A stretch of 64,000 bases of DNA from Flavobacterium sp. CYK-55 (GTDB lineage Bacteria > Bacteroidota > Bacteroidia > Flavobacteriales > Flavobacteriaceae): NCBI RefSeq assembly GCF_018413465.1, contig NZ_JAHCDK010000011.1, forward strand, positions 1 to 64,000. Reading direction: 5' to 3'. Shown here one piece after another: positions 15,077-23,197 of the stretch. The translations under genes and the position numbers were made by a program. Position 1 is the first letter of the stretch, and every line of letters starts with the position of its first letter. The notes under the pieces are model-generated. The model had not been told where the DNA came from, did no database searches, and worked only from the letters and a program-made list of their open reading frames with translations.

Positions 15077-17401
15077 ATGCAAAAATACATCCAACAACTC
15101 AACGAGGCCCAGCAAGCACCCGTGCTGCACAAAGATGGCCCGATGATTATCATTGCCGGTGCCGGTTCCGGAAAAACACGTGTGCTTACCGTGCGTATTG
15201 CCTATTTGATGAGTCAAGGTGTTGATGCGTTCAATATCTTGGCGCTTACTTTTACCAACAAAGCAGCGCGTGAAATGAAAACCCGTATTGCGCAAATTGT
15301 CGGCAGCGGTGAAGCCAAGAATTTATGGATGGGCACCTTTCACTCAGTATTTGCCAGAATCTTACGCGCCGAAGCTGATAAACTGGGTTATCCGTCCAAC
15401 TTTACCATTTATGATACACAAGACAGTGTTCGGTTGATATCAGCGATTATTAAAGAAAAGCAACTCGATAAAGACATTTATAAACCCAAGCAAGTTTTAG
15501 GACGCATTTCGTCATTTAAAAATAGTTTGATAACCGTAAAAGCGTATTACAACAATCCTGAGTTGCAAGAAGCCGATGCCATGAGCAAAAAGCCGCGCAT
15601 GGGCGAGATTTATCAAGAATATGTAGAGCGTTGTTTTAAATCGGGCGCGATGGATTTTGACGATTTGCTTTTGCGCACCAACGAATTGCTCAACCGTTTT
15701 CCGGATGTATTGGCCAAATACCAGGACCGATTTAGATACATCATGGTTGATGAGTACCAAGATACCAACCATTCACAGTATTTAATTGTGCGCGCTTTGT
15801 CTGATCGATTTCAGAATATTTGCGTGGTGGGCGATGATGCGCAGAGTATTTATGCGTTTCGCGGAGCCAACATCAACAACATCCTGAACTTTCAGAAAGA
15901 TTACGAGCAAGCCAAAATGTACCGATTGGAGCAAAATTATCGCTCCACATCCAACATTGTAGAAGCGGCCAATTCCATCATTGAAAAAAATAAATACAAA
16001 CTTGACAAAGTGGTCTGGACGGCCAACGAACAAGGCAACCGCATCAAAGTGCACCGCAGTATTACCGACGGTGAAGAAGGTCGTTTTGTGGCCGGAACCA
16101 TTTGGGAGCAAAAAATGCAATACCAAATGAACAACAACCAGTTTGCTATTTTGTACCGAACCAATGCCCAATCGCGTGCTATGGAAGACGCTTTGCGCAA
16201 ACGCGATATTCCGTACCGCATTTACGGAGGCTTGTCGTTTTATCAGCGCAAAGAAATCAAAGATGTGTTGTGCTATTTGCGATTGGTGATCAATCCAAAA
16301 GATGAAGAAGCCTTGGTGCGCGTGATCAATTATCCGGCGCGCGGTATTGGCGATACCACCGTTGAGAAACTCACCGTAGCGGCCAACCATTATCAGCGTT
16401 CTATTTTTGAAGTCATGGAAAACATTGAGCGCATTGATTTAAAACTCAACGCAGGCACCAAAAACAAGTTGCAAGATTTTGTGACGATGATCAAGAGTTT
16501 TCAAGTACTCAACGAAACCCAAGACGCTTTTTTCTTGGCCGATCACGTAGCCAAAAAAACCGGATTGGTGCAAGAACTCAGAAAAGATCCAACGCCCGAA
16601 GGTATTCAGCGCATTGAGAATATTGAAGAATTACTCAACGGGATCAAAGATTTTACCGAAGGCCAAAAAGAAGTGGATGGTGCGCGCGGAGCTTTGTCTG
16701 AATTCTTAGAAGATGTAGCCCTGGCCACCGACCTTGACAAAGATACCGGCGATGATGACCGCGTAGCCCTCATGACCATTCACTTGGCCAAAGGACTTGA
16801 ATTTCCGACGGTGTTTATTGTGGGTATGGAAGAAGATTTATTCCCGAGTGCCATGAGTATGAGCTCACGCAGCGAACTCGAAGAAGAACGCCGTTTGTTT
16901 TATGTAGCGCTCACACGTGCCGAAAAGCAAGCCTATTTAACCTATGCACAATCGCGTTATCGTTGGGGCAAACTCACCGATGGCGAACCTTCGCGTTTTA
17001 TTGAAGAAATTGATCCGCAGTATCTAGAATATTTAACGCCCGAAGAAAACGCGTATCGCTACAAACCTATGATTGACAATGACATCTTTGGTGAAATCGA
17101 TAAATCAAAATTGCGTTTGGCCAAACCCGTCAGCGGATCGCCACCCAAAATACCTTCGCCACCACCGGCCGCCAACATTCGCAAACTCAAACCGATGAGC
17201 AGTCAAGCGCCGAGTCAAAATCAAAATTTGTTTGAGGGTCAGCTTGCGGTGGGCAACATCGTCATGCACGAGCGTTTCGGAAAAGGACAGGTGCTAGCTC
17301 TTGAAGGTGCCGGTGCCGACAAAAAAGCCGAAATCAAGTTTGAAGTAGGCGGCATCAAAAAATTGCTCTTGCGCTTTGCCAAGCTCGACATCATTGGGTA
17401 A
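15077..17401 (+). CDS. UvrD/PcrA-type DNA helicase
   Basis: The 774-residue superfamily 1 helicase has Walker A AGAGSGKT (27-34), motif Ia LTFTNKAAREMKTRI, motif II VDEYQDTN, motif III VGDDAQSIYAFRGAN, motif IV QNYRST, motif V VALMTIHLAKGLEFPTVF and motif VI RLFYVALTRAEK. The C-terminus (GNIVMHERFGKGQVLALEG...KLLLRFAKLDII) is the PcrA-type tail that contacts RNA polymerase. It unwinds DNA 3' to 5' in excision repair and clears transcription-replication conflicts. A TATTTTTG element (15029-15036) is the likely -7 box. Confidence 0.95.
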   Translation: MQKYIQQLNEAQQAPVLHKDGPMIIIAGAGSGKTRVLTVRIAYLMSQGVDAFNILALTFTNKAAREMKTRIAQIVGSGEAKNLWMGTFHSVFARILRAEADKLGYPSNFTIYDTQDSVRLISAIIKEKQLDKDIYKPKQVLGRISSFKNSLITVKAYYNNPELQEADAMSKKPRMGEIYQEYVERCFKSGAMDFDDLLLRTNELLNRFPDVLAKYQDRFRYIMVDEYQDTNHSQYLIVRALSDRFQNICVVGDDAQSIYAFRGANINNILNFQKDYEQAKMYRLEQNYRSTSNIVEAANSIIEKNKYKLDKVVWTANEQGNRIKVHRSITDGEEGRFVAGTIWEQKMQYQMNNNQFAILYRTNAQSRAMEDALRKRDIPYRIYGGLSFYQRKEIKDVLCYLRLVINPKDEEALVRVINYPARGIGDTTVEKLTVAANHYQRSIFEVMENIERIDLKLNAGTKNKLQDFVTMIKSFQVLNETQDAFFLADHVAKKTGLVQELRKDPTPEGIQRIENIEELLNGIKDFTEGQKEVDGARGALSEFLEDVALATDLDKDTGDDDRVALMTIHLAKGLEFPTVFIVGMEEDLFPSAMSMSSRSELEEERRLFYVALTRAEKQAYLTYAQSRYRWGKLTDGEPSRFIEEIDPQYLEYLTPEENAYRYKPMIDNDIFGEIDKSKLRLAKPVSGSPPKIPSPPPAANIRKLKPMSSQAPSQNQNLFEGQLAVGNIVMHERFGKGQVLALEGAGADKKAEIKFEVGGIKKLLLRFAKLDIIG

Positions 17402-17953
17402 GTTTGATGAACGATTGAAGATTAACGATTTAAGATTTTTGATTTGGGCGTGCCCCTACGGGTCAGGCTGTTCACTGCTAGTCCTCGCCGCAGCATTCCG
17501 AGTTTTTGGCGGGCAGATTCTTTTTATAAAACACAAAGTTATTTCAGAACATTCGTTTGGGCTGCGGGCTATCCGTTGCCATCCTTCACGCGGAGGTGGG
17601 ATTGATGATTAACGATTGAGGATTTTTGATTTTTGATTGATGATTGTTTCGTGTCTACAGCGCAGCGTGTCTCAAAAAAATACTGAAGCTTCTGTATAAT
17701 AATATACTTTCTGCGGAAACAACTGCCCGCGTGAGCGGTTGGAGCTAAGTGCCGCGCACTGCGTAAAACGCGACCCGCAGGGGCACGCCCTAGAAATAAA
17801 CGGTTGAATTGTTCTTGCTTTGATTTGTTTATTCGTTATTTTGCACAGACAAACACAATACTGAGTAAGTTTATGAAGTGTAAATGGTTGAAGAGGTTTA
17901 GTTGAAACATCTGTAAACCGGAATCTTTTCTGCACACAACGCGCAATTAAAAT
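17402..17953. repeat. Intergenic repeat block D
   Basis: No gene is supported in this 550-bp gap. It holds a GGGCGTGCC...TTCACGCGG element in plus orientation (17446-17592), GATTGATGATT-type low-complexity sequence, a GCGCAGCGTGTCT unit (about 17657-17670) and a second GGGCGTG element in the opposite orientation (17728-17790). The two elements face each other and could form a long hairpin. The minus-strand element recurs nearly unchanged at 44243-44305. Confidence 0.65.
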
Positions 17954-18574
17954 ATGGCCGAATTTATTAAAATCTACGAAGACAAACCCAGCGAAGCCGC
18001 GATCAAAAAAGTGGCTGAGGTGCTCAGAAATGGCGGTTTGGTGATTTATCCAACCGATACCGTTTACGGGTTGGGCTGTGATATTACCAACAGTCGCGCG
18101 CTCGAGCGCATTGCCAAAATTAAAGGCATCAAGCTTGAGAAAGCCAATTTCTCGTTTGTGTGTTATGATTTGAGCAACTTATCTGATTATGTGCGCCAGA
18201 TTGATACCTCGACTTTTAAATTGCTCAAACGCGCTTTGCCCGGGCCGTATACTTTTATTTTGCCGGGCAACAACAATTTGCCCAAAGAGTTTAAAAAGAA
18301 AAACACTGTCGGAATCCGCGTGCCTGATAACAACATTGCGCGTGAGATTGTGCGTGTTTTGGGCAACCCAATTGTATCGACTTCAATTCATGATGAAGAT
18401 GAGGTTTTAGAATATTCAACCGATCCGGAACTTATTTTTGAAAAATGGCAAAATCTGGTTGATTTGGTCATTGACGGCGGTTATGGTGACAATATGGGTT
18501 CAACCATTATTGATTTGTCGGGCTATGAACCTGTGGTGGTGCGCGAAGGAAAAGGCGAAGTGGATATTTTTTAG
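17954..18574 (+). CDS. YciO-type protein of the Sua5/YciO/YrdC family
   Basis: The 206 residues match E. coli YciO in length and pattern: NGGLVIYPTDTVYGLGCDI, then IKLEKANFSFVCYDLSNLSDYV and LKRALPGPYTFILPG. The region that in TsaC reads STSAN is STSIHDED here, and the TsaC Lys-x-Arg motif is replaced by KGIKLEK. It keeps the nucleotide-binding fold of threonylcarbamoyl-AMP synthases, but its role in tRNA t6A formation is doubtful. A standard TsaC is encoded at 47800-48366, so the two have probably split functions. Confidence 0.88.
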   Translation: MAEFIKIYEDKPSEAAIKKVAEVLRNGGLVIYPTDTVYGLGCDITNSRALERIAKIKGIKLEKANFSFVCYDLSNLSDYVRQIDTSTFKLLKRALPGPYTFILPGNNNLPKEFKKKNTVGIRVPDNNIAREIVRVLGNPIVSTSIHDEDEVLEYSTDPELIFEKWQNLVDLVIDGGYGDNMGSTIIDLSGYEPVVVREGKGEVDIF

Positions 18575-18714
18575 ACACGTTTCATTACAGACATGCTGCG
18601 CTACAGACACGCCCTGCGGGATATAGATATGATACTTTCTGCAAACAGAAATGTTTCCGATAAACCTCTTAAACTTTTTAAACCTCTCAACCCTTTTAAA
18701 CTTCTTTTTAACCA

Positions 18715-18750
18715 TAAAAAAACACTCAGTGTTTGCTGAGCGTTTTTGTT
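18715..18750. terminator. Bidirectional terminator
   Basis: ACACTCAG (18722-18729) and CTGAGCGT (18736-18743) pair with one mismatch; T-runs follow on the plus strand and A-runs precede, so it can stop both the yciO-like transcript and the OmpA-like gene coming from the right. Confidence 0.7.
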
Positions 18751-18766
18751 TTATAGAATGAGCAAA

Positions 18767-19603
18767 TTATTTTGCCGGTTTTTTCATTTCTTTTTCGATC
18801 ATTTCGTAGAACTCATCGATTTTTGGCATCACCACAATGCGCGTTCTGCGGTTTTTAGAGCGATTGTCAGCCGTGTTGTTGGCAACCAGCGGAATATACT
18901 CGCTACGACCGGCAGCAATAAGTTGCGCAGGGTTTACTTTTAAATCTTTGGTCAATACGCGAACAATGGCTGTGGCGCGTTTTACGCTCAAATCCCAGTT
19001 GTCGAGCAATACAGCGTTTCCGGTAAACGGAACGTTGTCGGTGTGGCCTTCAACCATACATTCAAAAGTAGGTTTGTCGTTGATGACTTTGGCTACTTTG
19101 GCCAGAACTTCTTTGGCGCGGTCGCTCACTAAGTAACTTCCGCTTTTGAAGAGTAATTTATCAGCAATAGAGATGAATACTACGCCTTTTTCAACATTTA
19201 CTTCTATATCCGGATCAGAGATTCCTACCGAACTTTTCAGGCTGGTGACCAAAGCCAAGGTGATGCTGTCTTTTTTGGTTAAAGCATCTTGCATTCTTGA
19301 AATCTTCAAATCTTTTTCTTTGATGGTTTCTAATGCTTTTTCAATGTTTTGCGCACCTTGATGCGTAAGCGTAGTCATGTTGCCGACATTGTTGATCAAA
19401 TCAGCATTGTTCTTTTTCAAGAAATCAATTTGGCTTGAAAGTGATTCTTTCTCGCTCAAACACATATTGAGTTTCACGGTAGTCGAGTTCAACAAATCTT
19501 GACATTCTTTGTTTTTTTGCTCGAGTTCGGCAATTTTCTTTTTGGTACCACATGAAGTGGATAGCAAACCAAGAACGGATAGGGCTAAAACGATTCTCTT
19601 CAT
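18767..19603 (-). CDS. OmpA-like peptidoglycan-binding lipoprotein
   Basis: The 278-residue product starts with a lipoprotein signal (MKRIVLALSVLGLLSTSC, lipid on Cys18), continues with a coiled coil (about 20-115) and ends in an OmpA domain: FECMVEGHTDNVPFTG, LSVKRATAIVRVL, AAGRSEYIPLVANN and SKNRRTRIVV, with the Asp and Arg that bind diaminopimelate. It is anchored in the outer membrane and probably tethers it to peptidoglycan. A TATTTTTG box lies at 19631-19638 (minus strand) with TTG 21 bases further up. Confidence 0.92.
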   Translation of the reverse strand: MKRIVLALSVLGLLSTSCGTKKKIAELEQKNKECQDLLNSTTVKLNMCLSEKESLSSQIDFLKKNNADLINNVGNMTTLTHQGAQNIEKALETIKEKDLKISRMQDALTKKDSITLALVTSLKSSVGISDPDIEVNVEKGVVFISIADKLLFKSGSYLVSDRAKEVLAKVAKVINDKPTFECMVEGHTDNVPFTGNAVLLDNWDLSVKRATAIVRVLTKDLKVNPAQLIAAGRSEYIPLVANNTADNRSKNRRTRIVVMPKIDEFYEMIEKEMKKPAK

Positions 19604-19682
19604 AATAAAAGGCTTTGTTTGTTACGTTGGCAAAAATAAAGTAATAAACGCATAGAAGCCAACATCATACTATAAACTAATG

Positions 19683-20684
19683 TTAAAAAATATCTTGAAA
19701 GTGCTTTTTTTGGCGCACAAAATATTGATAAACAATGCTGGTAGTCAGATAATATTTATGGGTATATCGTCCGGTTCTTTTGCGACAGTTCTTGATGAGC
19801 ATGAGATAAAACCAAAAATGTGATCGCAAAATGGCCCAACAATGTTTGGGTTGCGCTTTGAATATAAATTGCACACCGGCAATGCCATCTAACGACAGTC
19901 GGATAAAAAGCACCGGAAACAATTGAGCAGTCGGCAAATTTTTGGTGAGCATGTATAATGAATTTCTGAAGTTCAAAAAGGTTTTCTGCGGATGGCCTTG
20001 TTGCAAAGTAGCGCCGCCAACATGATAAACTGTTGATTTGGGTTCGTAAGTGGCTTTGTAGCCTAGATTGTAGGCGCGCCAACACAAATCAATTTCTTCT
20101 TGATGCGCAAAAAAGTCAATATCAAAACCGCCGAGCTTTTCAAAAACTTCTTTTCTAATGAACAAACAAGCGCCCGATGCCCAGAAAATTTCAGTGGTTT
20201 GGTCGTATTGGCCGTAATCATCTTCAAGCGTATCAAACATGCGTCCGCGGCAAAACGGAAAACCAAATCGGTCGATATAACCACCGGCGGCTCCGGCATA
20301 TTCAAATTTGGATTTGTTTTTAAAGTCAAGTATTTTGGGTTGAACAATGGCCGTTTGCGGTTGCGTATTGAATTGTTCTAAAATAGGTTTGAGCCAATGC
20401 TGGGTAACTTCAATATCAGAATTGACCAAGGCTAAAATAGGTTCGTTTACGTGTTGTAAAGCCTGATTGTATCCACCAGCAAAACCCCAATTTTTTGTGT
20501 TTTGAATGATTTTTACTTCGGGGTGATTTGATTGAACCCAAACAATGGAATCATCGGTAGATGCATTGTCGGCCACATAAATATTAGCTTCAGGCGAATA
20601 TTGTATGACCGAAGGCAAAAATTGTTCAAGCAATGGGCATCCGTTCCAGTTCAGGATAACAACAGCAACTGAAGGTTGATTCAT
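19683..20684 (-). CDS. Glycosyltransferase family 2 (rhamnosyltransferase-like)
   Basis: The start at 20684 gives MNQPSVAVVILNWNGCPLL, the usual GT2 beginning. The in-frame extension back to 20753 lies inside the preceding gene. Of the 333 residues the first 230 or so form the GT-A fold with YVADNASTDDSI, WGFAGGYNQAL, LVNSDIEV (metal-binding Asp) and ASGACLFIRKEVFEKLGGFDIDFFAHQEEIDLCWR; the C-terminal part has helices typical of the rhamnosyltransferase-like group. It probably adds a sugar to a surface polysaccharide. It overlaps the HsdR-N-like gene upstream by four bases. Confidence 0.92.
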   Translation of the reverse strand: MNQPSVAVVILNWNGCPLLEQFLPSVIQYSPEANIYVADNASTDDSIVWVQSNHPEVKIIQNTKNWGFAGGYNQALQHVNEPILALVNSDIEVTQHWLKPILEQFNTQPQTAIVQPKILDFKNKSKFEYAGAAGGYIDRFGFPFCRGRMFDTLEDDYGQYDQTTEIFWASGACLFIRKEVFEKLGGFDIDFFAHQEEIDLCWRAYNLGYKATYEPKSTVYHVGGATLQQGHPQKTFLNFRNSLYMLTKNLPTAQLFPVLFIRLSLDGIAGVQFIFKAQPKHCWAILRSHFWFYLMLIKNCRKRTGRYTHKYYLTTSIVYQYFVRQKKHFQDIF

Positions 20685-21133
20685 AAACGTTGGTTTTGCG
20701 TGGGTAAATCGGCCAAAAATTGATAGCGCTGGTTTTGAACATCCATTTGACAAAAGTAGTGATTCAAACCATTGGTGACCATGAGATATTGGGCATCAAG
20801 GGTCAGATTGTAGCGCGCAATTTGATCAAAAACATCTTGGGTGATTTTTACCTCAGGCGCTTTGCATTCAACCAACAAAAAAATACTTCCGTCGGGCTTA
20901 AAAACCAAAGCGTCGTAGCGTTTAATCAGGCCATTTACTTTGAGTGATTTCTCGACATTGAGGTGTGAAATCGGGTATTTTTTTTCTTGCAATAACCATT
21001 GAACGGCGTGTTGACGCACCCATTCTTCGGGGGTGAGGATCACAAACTTTTTGCGAATTTCATCAAAAATAGCTGTTTTATTTTCACTATTTTTGAGCCG
21101 AAACCGATAAGCCGGAAAATTGAGTTTTTGCAT
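20681..21133 (-). CDS. HsdR N-terminal-like domain protein (PD-(D/E)XK)
   Basis: The 150-residue protein consists of little more than the type I restriction R-subunit N-terminal nuclease fold: VRQHAVQWLLQEKKYPISHLNVE, KRYDALVFK and FLLVECKAPEVKI, in which Asp and Glu-x-Lys form the nuclease-like site. No helicase or S/M subunit is near, so it is not a restriction system. In Flavobacteriaceae such a gene is often found next to holA, as here, and a role in DNA maintenance is possible. A TATCTTTG box (21138-21145, minus strand) is only about five bases from the start codon, so the transcript may be leaderless. Confidence 0.85.
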   Translation of the reverse strand: MQKLNFPAYRFRLKNSENKTAIFDEIRKKFVILTPEEWVRQHAVQWLLQEKKYPISHLNVEKSLKVNGLIKRYDALVFKPDGSIFLLVECKAPEVKITQDVFDQIARYNLTLDAQYLMVTNGLNHYFCQMDVQNQRYQFLADLPTQNQRL

Positions 21134-21203
21134 GCGGCAAAGATAAATAAATTGTTCATTGACGCTGAATTTGATTTAAAAACCGGCGCATCAGCAAACT
21201 TAA

Positions 21204-21276
21204 AGCCCAGCCCCGATGGGAGGGAAAATCCTTTTGCAGCGTTCTTGAGCGCAAAAGATTTGGAAGGACAGCGGGA
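21204..21276. repeat. Structured flavobacterial intergenic element
   Basis: The stretch begins AGCCCAGCCCCGATGGGAGG and ends GGACAGCGGGAA. Inside, AAATCCTTTTGC and GCAAAAGATTT (21226-21261) form a strong hairpin with one bulged C, and CCCG/CGGG close the outside. From memory this type of element is frequent between genes in Flavobacteriia and may correspond to a described RNA motif (Flavo-1 is one candidate). It lies just upstream of holA. Only one copy is in the window. Confidence 0.5.
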
Positions 21277-21303
21277 ATTTGCTACAAAAATAAAATAAAA
21301 ACC

Positions 21304-22308
21304 TTGGACGAAGTAGTTAAAATAGTCAACGACATCAAAGCCGGAAACATCAAACCCATTTATTTTTTGATGGGCGAGGAGCCGTATTATATTGATAAAC
21401 TCAGCGATTTTATTGAAGAAAATGTGCTCACTGAAGACGAGAAAGGTTTTAACCAAACGGTGATGTATGGCCGCGATGTGAGTATGGAAGAGGTGATTTC
21501 AGCCGCCAAACGCTATCCGATGATGGCCGAGCGCCAAGTGATTATTGTAAAAGAAGCGCAAGATTTGTCTCGGTATATAGACAAGTTTGAAGCTTATGCC
21601 GAACAACCCACACCTACAACGGTTTTGGTTTTTGGTTATAAATACAAAACGCTTGACAAACGCAAAAAAGTAACCAAGTTGATTGAGAAAAACGGTTTGG
21701 TGTATGAAAGTAAAAAGCTGTATGAAAATCAAGTAGGCGATTGGATCAAACGCGTCTTGCAAGGCAAAAACTACGGGATTGAACCCAAAGCTGCGGCTAT
21801 GTTGGTGGAGTTTTTGGGTACTGATTTGAGTAAAATAAACAATGAACTTGAGAAGTTGCAAATTGTTTTACCAAAAGGAACGACCATCAGCGCGCAACAT
21901 ATTGAGGAGAACATTGGCTTTAGTAAAGATTTCAACGTTTTTGAGTTGCGCAAAGCCATTGGTGAGAAGAACCAACTCAAGGCGTATCAAATTGCGAAGT
22001 ATTTTGCCGATAACCCCAAAGACAATCCGATGGTTTTGACTACGGCGCAAGTGTTTTCTTTTTTTGTGAGCTTGTTGCAATACCACGGTTTGAAGGATAG
22101 AAACCCCAAAAATGTAGCTTCGGTGCTCAAGGTGAATCCGTATTTTTTAAAAGATTACGATGTGGCTTTGCGCCATTATCCGATGAAAAAAGTGAGTAGC
22201 ATTGTGGCCAAACTGCGCGACATTGATGTAAAAAGCAAAGGCGTGGGCGCGAATGCATTGCCTACGCACGATTTGCTCAAAGAAATGTTGGTGACGATTT
22301 TCTCATGA
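21304..22308 (+). CDS. holA: DNA polymerase III subunit delta
   Basis: The 334-residue clamp-loader subunit opens the sliding clamp for loading. The order of marks fits: DIKAGNIKPIYFLMGEEPYYIDKL, an AAA+-like middle domain (YPMMAERQVIIVKEAQDLS, TTVLVFGYKYKTLDKRKK), FLGTDLSKINNELEKL, then IGFSKDFNVFELRKAI and the C-terminal collar helices. The start is TTG at 21304 (MDEVVKIVND), which agrees with the family's N-terminus; no in-frame ATG lies nearby. It stands between divergent HsdR-N-like gene and a small membrane gene. Confidence 0.92.
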   Translation: MDEVVKIVNDIKAGNIKPIYFLMGEEPYYIDKLSDFIEENVLTEDEKGFNQTVMYGRDVSMEEVISAAKRYPMMAERQVIIVKEAQDLSRYIDKFEAYAEQPTPTTVLVFGYKYKTLDKRKKVTKLIEKNGLVYESKKLYENQVGDWIKRVLQGKNYGIEPKAAAMLVEFLGTDLSKINNELEKLQIVLPKGTTISAQHIEENIGFSKDFNVFELRKAIGEKNQLKAYQIAKYFADNPKDNPMVLTTAQVFSFFVSLLQYHGLKDRNPKNVASVLKVNPYFLKDYDVALRHYPMKKVSSIVAKLRDIDVKSKGVGANALPTHDLLKEMLVTIFS

Positions 22309-22360
22309 CCGCTGACTTTGTATCTTTGGCGCTGCTATAACCACCACTAAAATTCTAAAC

Positions 22361-22546
22361 ATGAAAATGATGAACAAAAATACCGTCTTGGGCTGGGCCA
22401 CCTTAATCATGGTCATTATGGGGTTAATCCTCATAGGCATGGGCGTTTTTAAATACAATGAAGTAGCCGGTTGGGGCTTTGGAACCGTCGGCGTAGGATT
22501 TTTGGCCAATGCATGGGTATTCAATGCGCTCAAAGGAAGAGTCTGA
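22361..22546 (+). CDS. Small two-TM membrane protein
   Basis: The 61-residue protein has two hydrophobic segments (about 9-30, VLGWATLIMVIMGLILIGMGVF, and 36-55) and a basic C-terminus. It is not recognised. A TATCTTTG box at 22321-22328 and a terminator at 22574-22597 frame it as a single-gene unit, which supports that it is real despite its size. The first ATG (22361) is used because it follows the promoter by 32 bases; the ATG codons at positions 3 and 4 are alternatives. Confidence 0.7.
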   Translation: MKMMNKNTVLGWATLIMVIMGLILIGMGVFKYNEVAGWGFGTVGVGFLANAWVFNALKGRV

Positions 22547-22573
22547 TATTCTGCCTATTGTTGATAACTTTTA

Positions 22574-22597
22574 AGCTCCTTTAGTGGGGCTTTTTTT
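22574..22597 (+). terminator. Rho-independent terminator
   Basis: AGCTCC (22574-22579), loop and GGGGCT (22586-22591) are followed by a run of seven T. Confidence 0.75.
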
Positions 22598-22717
22598 ATG
22601 CTAATTGTTAATGTTTGGGTAGCTTTTTTTTAACCGACGTTATCAAGTGGTTTACCTCAATTTTTTGAATAGACCACCAAACTATGCTAATATTGACCCT
22701 CTAAACCCAAAAAAACT

Positions 22718-23197
22718 ATGATTAAAATGACAAAAACTATTGGTGGGTTATTGCTCTTGCTCACTGCGTATACCCATGCGCAGACCGCAGTGACGGTAAC
22801 CTATTACGATGGCAACGTGCAAAACTTTAACGTGGCCACGAGCGGAAAACTCTATTTTGACGCAGCCAATGTATTGATTAAAACTGATGCAGCTGTGGTT
22901 ACACCGACGACCCTTCCGGTAGCGCTGATTAGAAAAATTACTTTTGGCAGCAACTTGGCCCATGAAACTTTTGAAGCCGCCAACAGCTTGGCTTTGTATC
23001 CGAATCCGGGTGCACAAGAAGTGCGTATTAGCTCAATTGTAGAGCAACCACTCAAAACGCAAATCTACACGCTCACCGGACAATTGGTGATGCAAGGCGA
23101 ATATCAGCCCAACCAAAGCATTGATGTTTCTGGCTTGACTTCGGGTTTGTATTTTTTTAAAATCAATGGTGTAACCCTTAAATTCAGCAAAAAATGA
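22718..23197 (+). CDS. Small exported protein with T9SS sorting domain
   Basis: The 159 residues consist of a signal peptide (MIKMTKTIGGLLLLLTAYTHAQ), a short beta-rich middle with VTVTYYDGNVQNFNV and LIRKITFG, and a type A type IX secretion sorting domain (LALYPNPGAQEVRISS, IYTLTGQLVMQGEY, IDVSGLTSGLYFFKI) at about 85-159. The protein is exported across the outer membrane and attached to the surface or released. Its stop overlaps the start of the following 970-residue gene by four bases (ATGA), so the two are translated together and may work as a pair. Confidence 0.9.
   Translation: MIKMTKTIGGLLLLLTAYTHAQTAVTVTYYDGNVQNFNVATSGKLYFDAANVLIKTDAAVVTPTTLPVALIRKITFGSNLAHETFEAANSLALYPNPGAQEVRISSIVEQPLKTQIYTLTGQLVMQGEYQPNQSIDVSGLTSGLYFFKINGVTLKFSKK

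Noticed and set aside
20681..21133. Part of a type I restriction system
   Set aside because: Only the HsdR N-terminal fold is present, without helicase, S or M subunits nearby.
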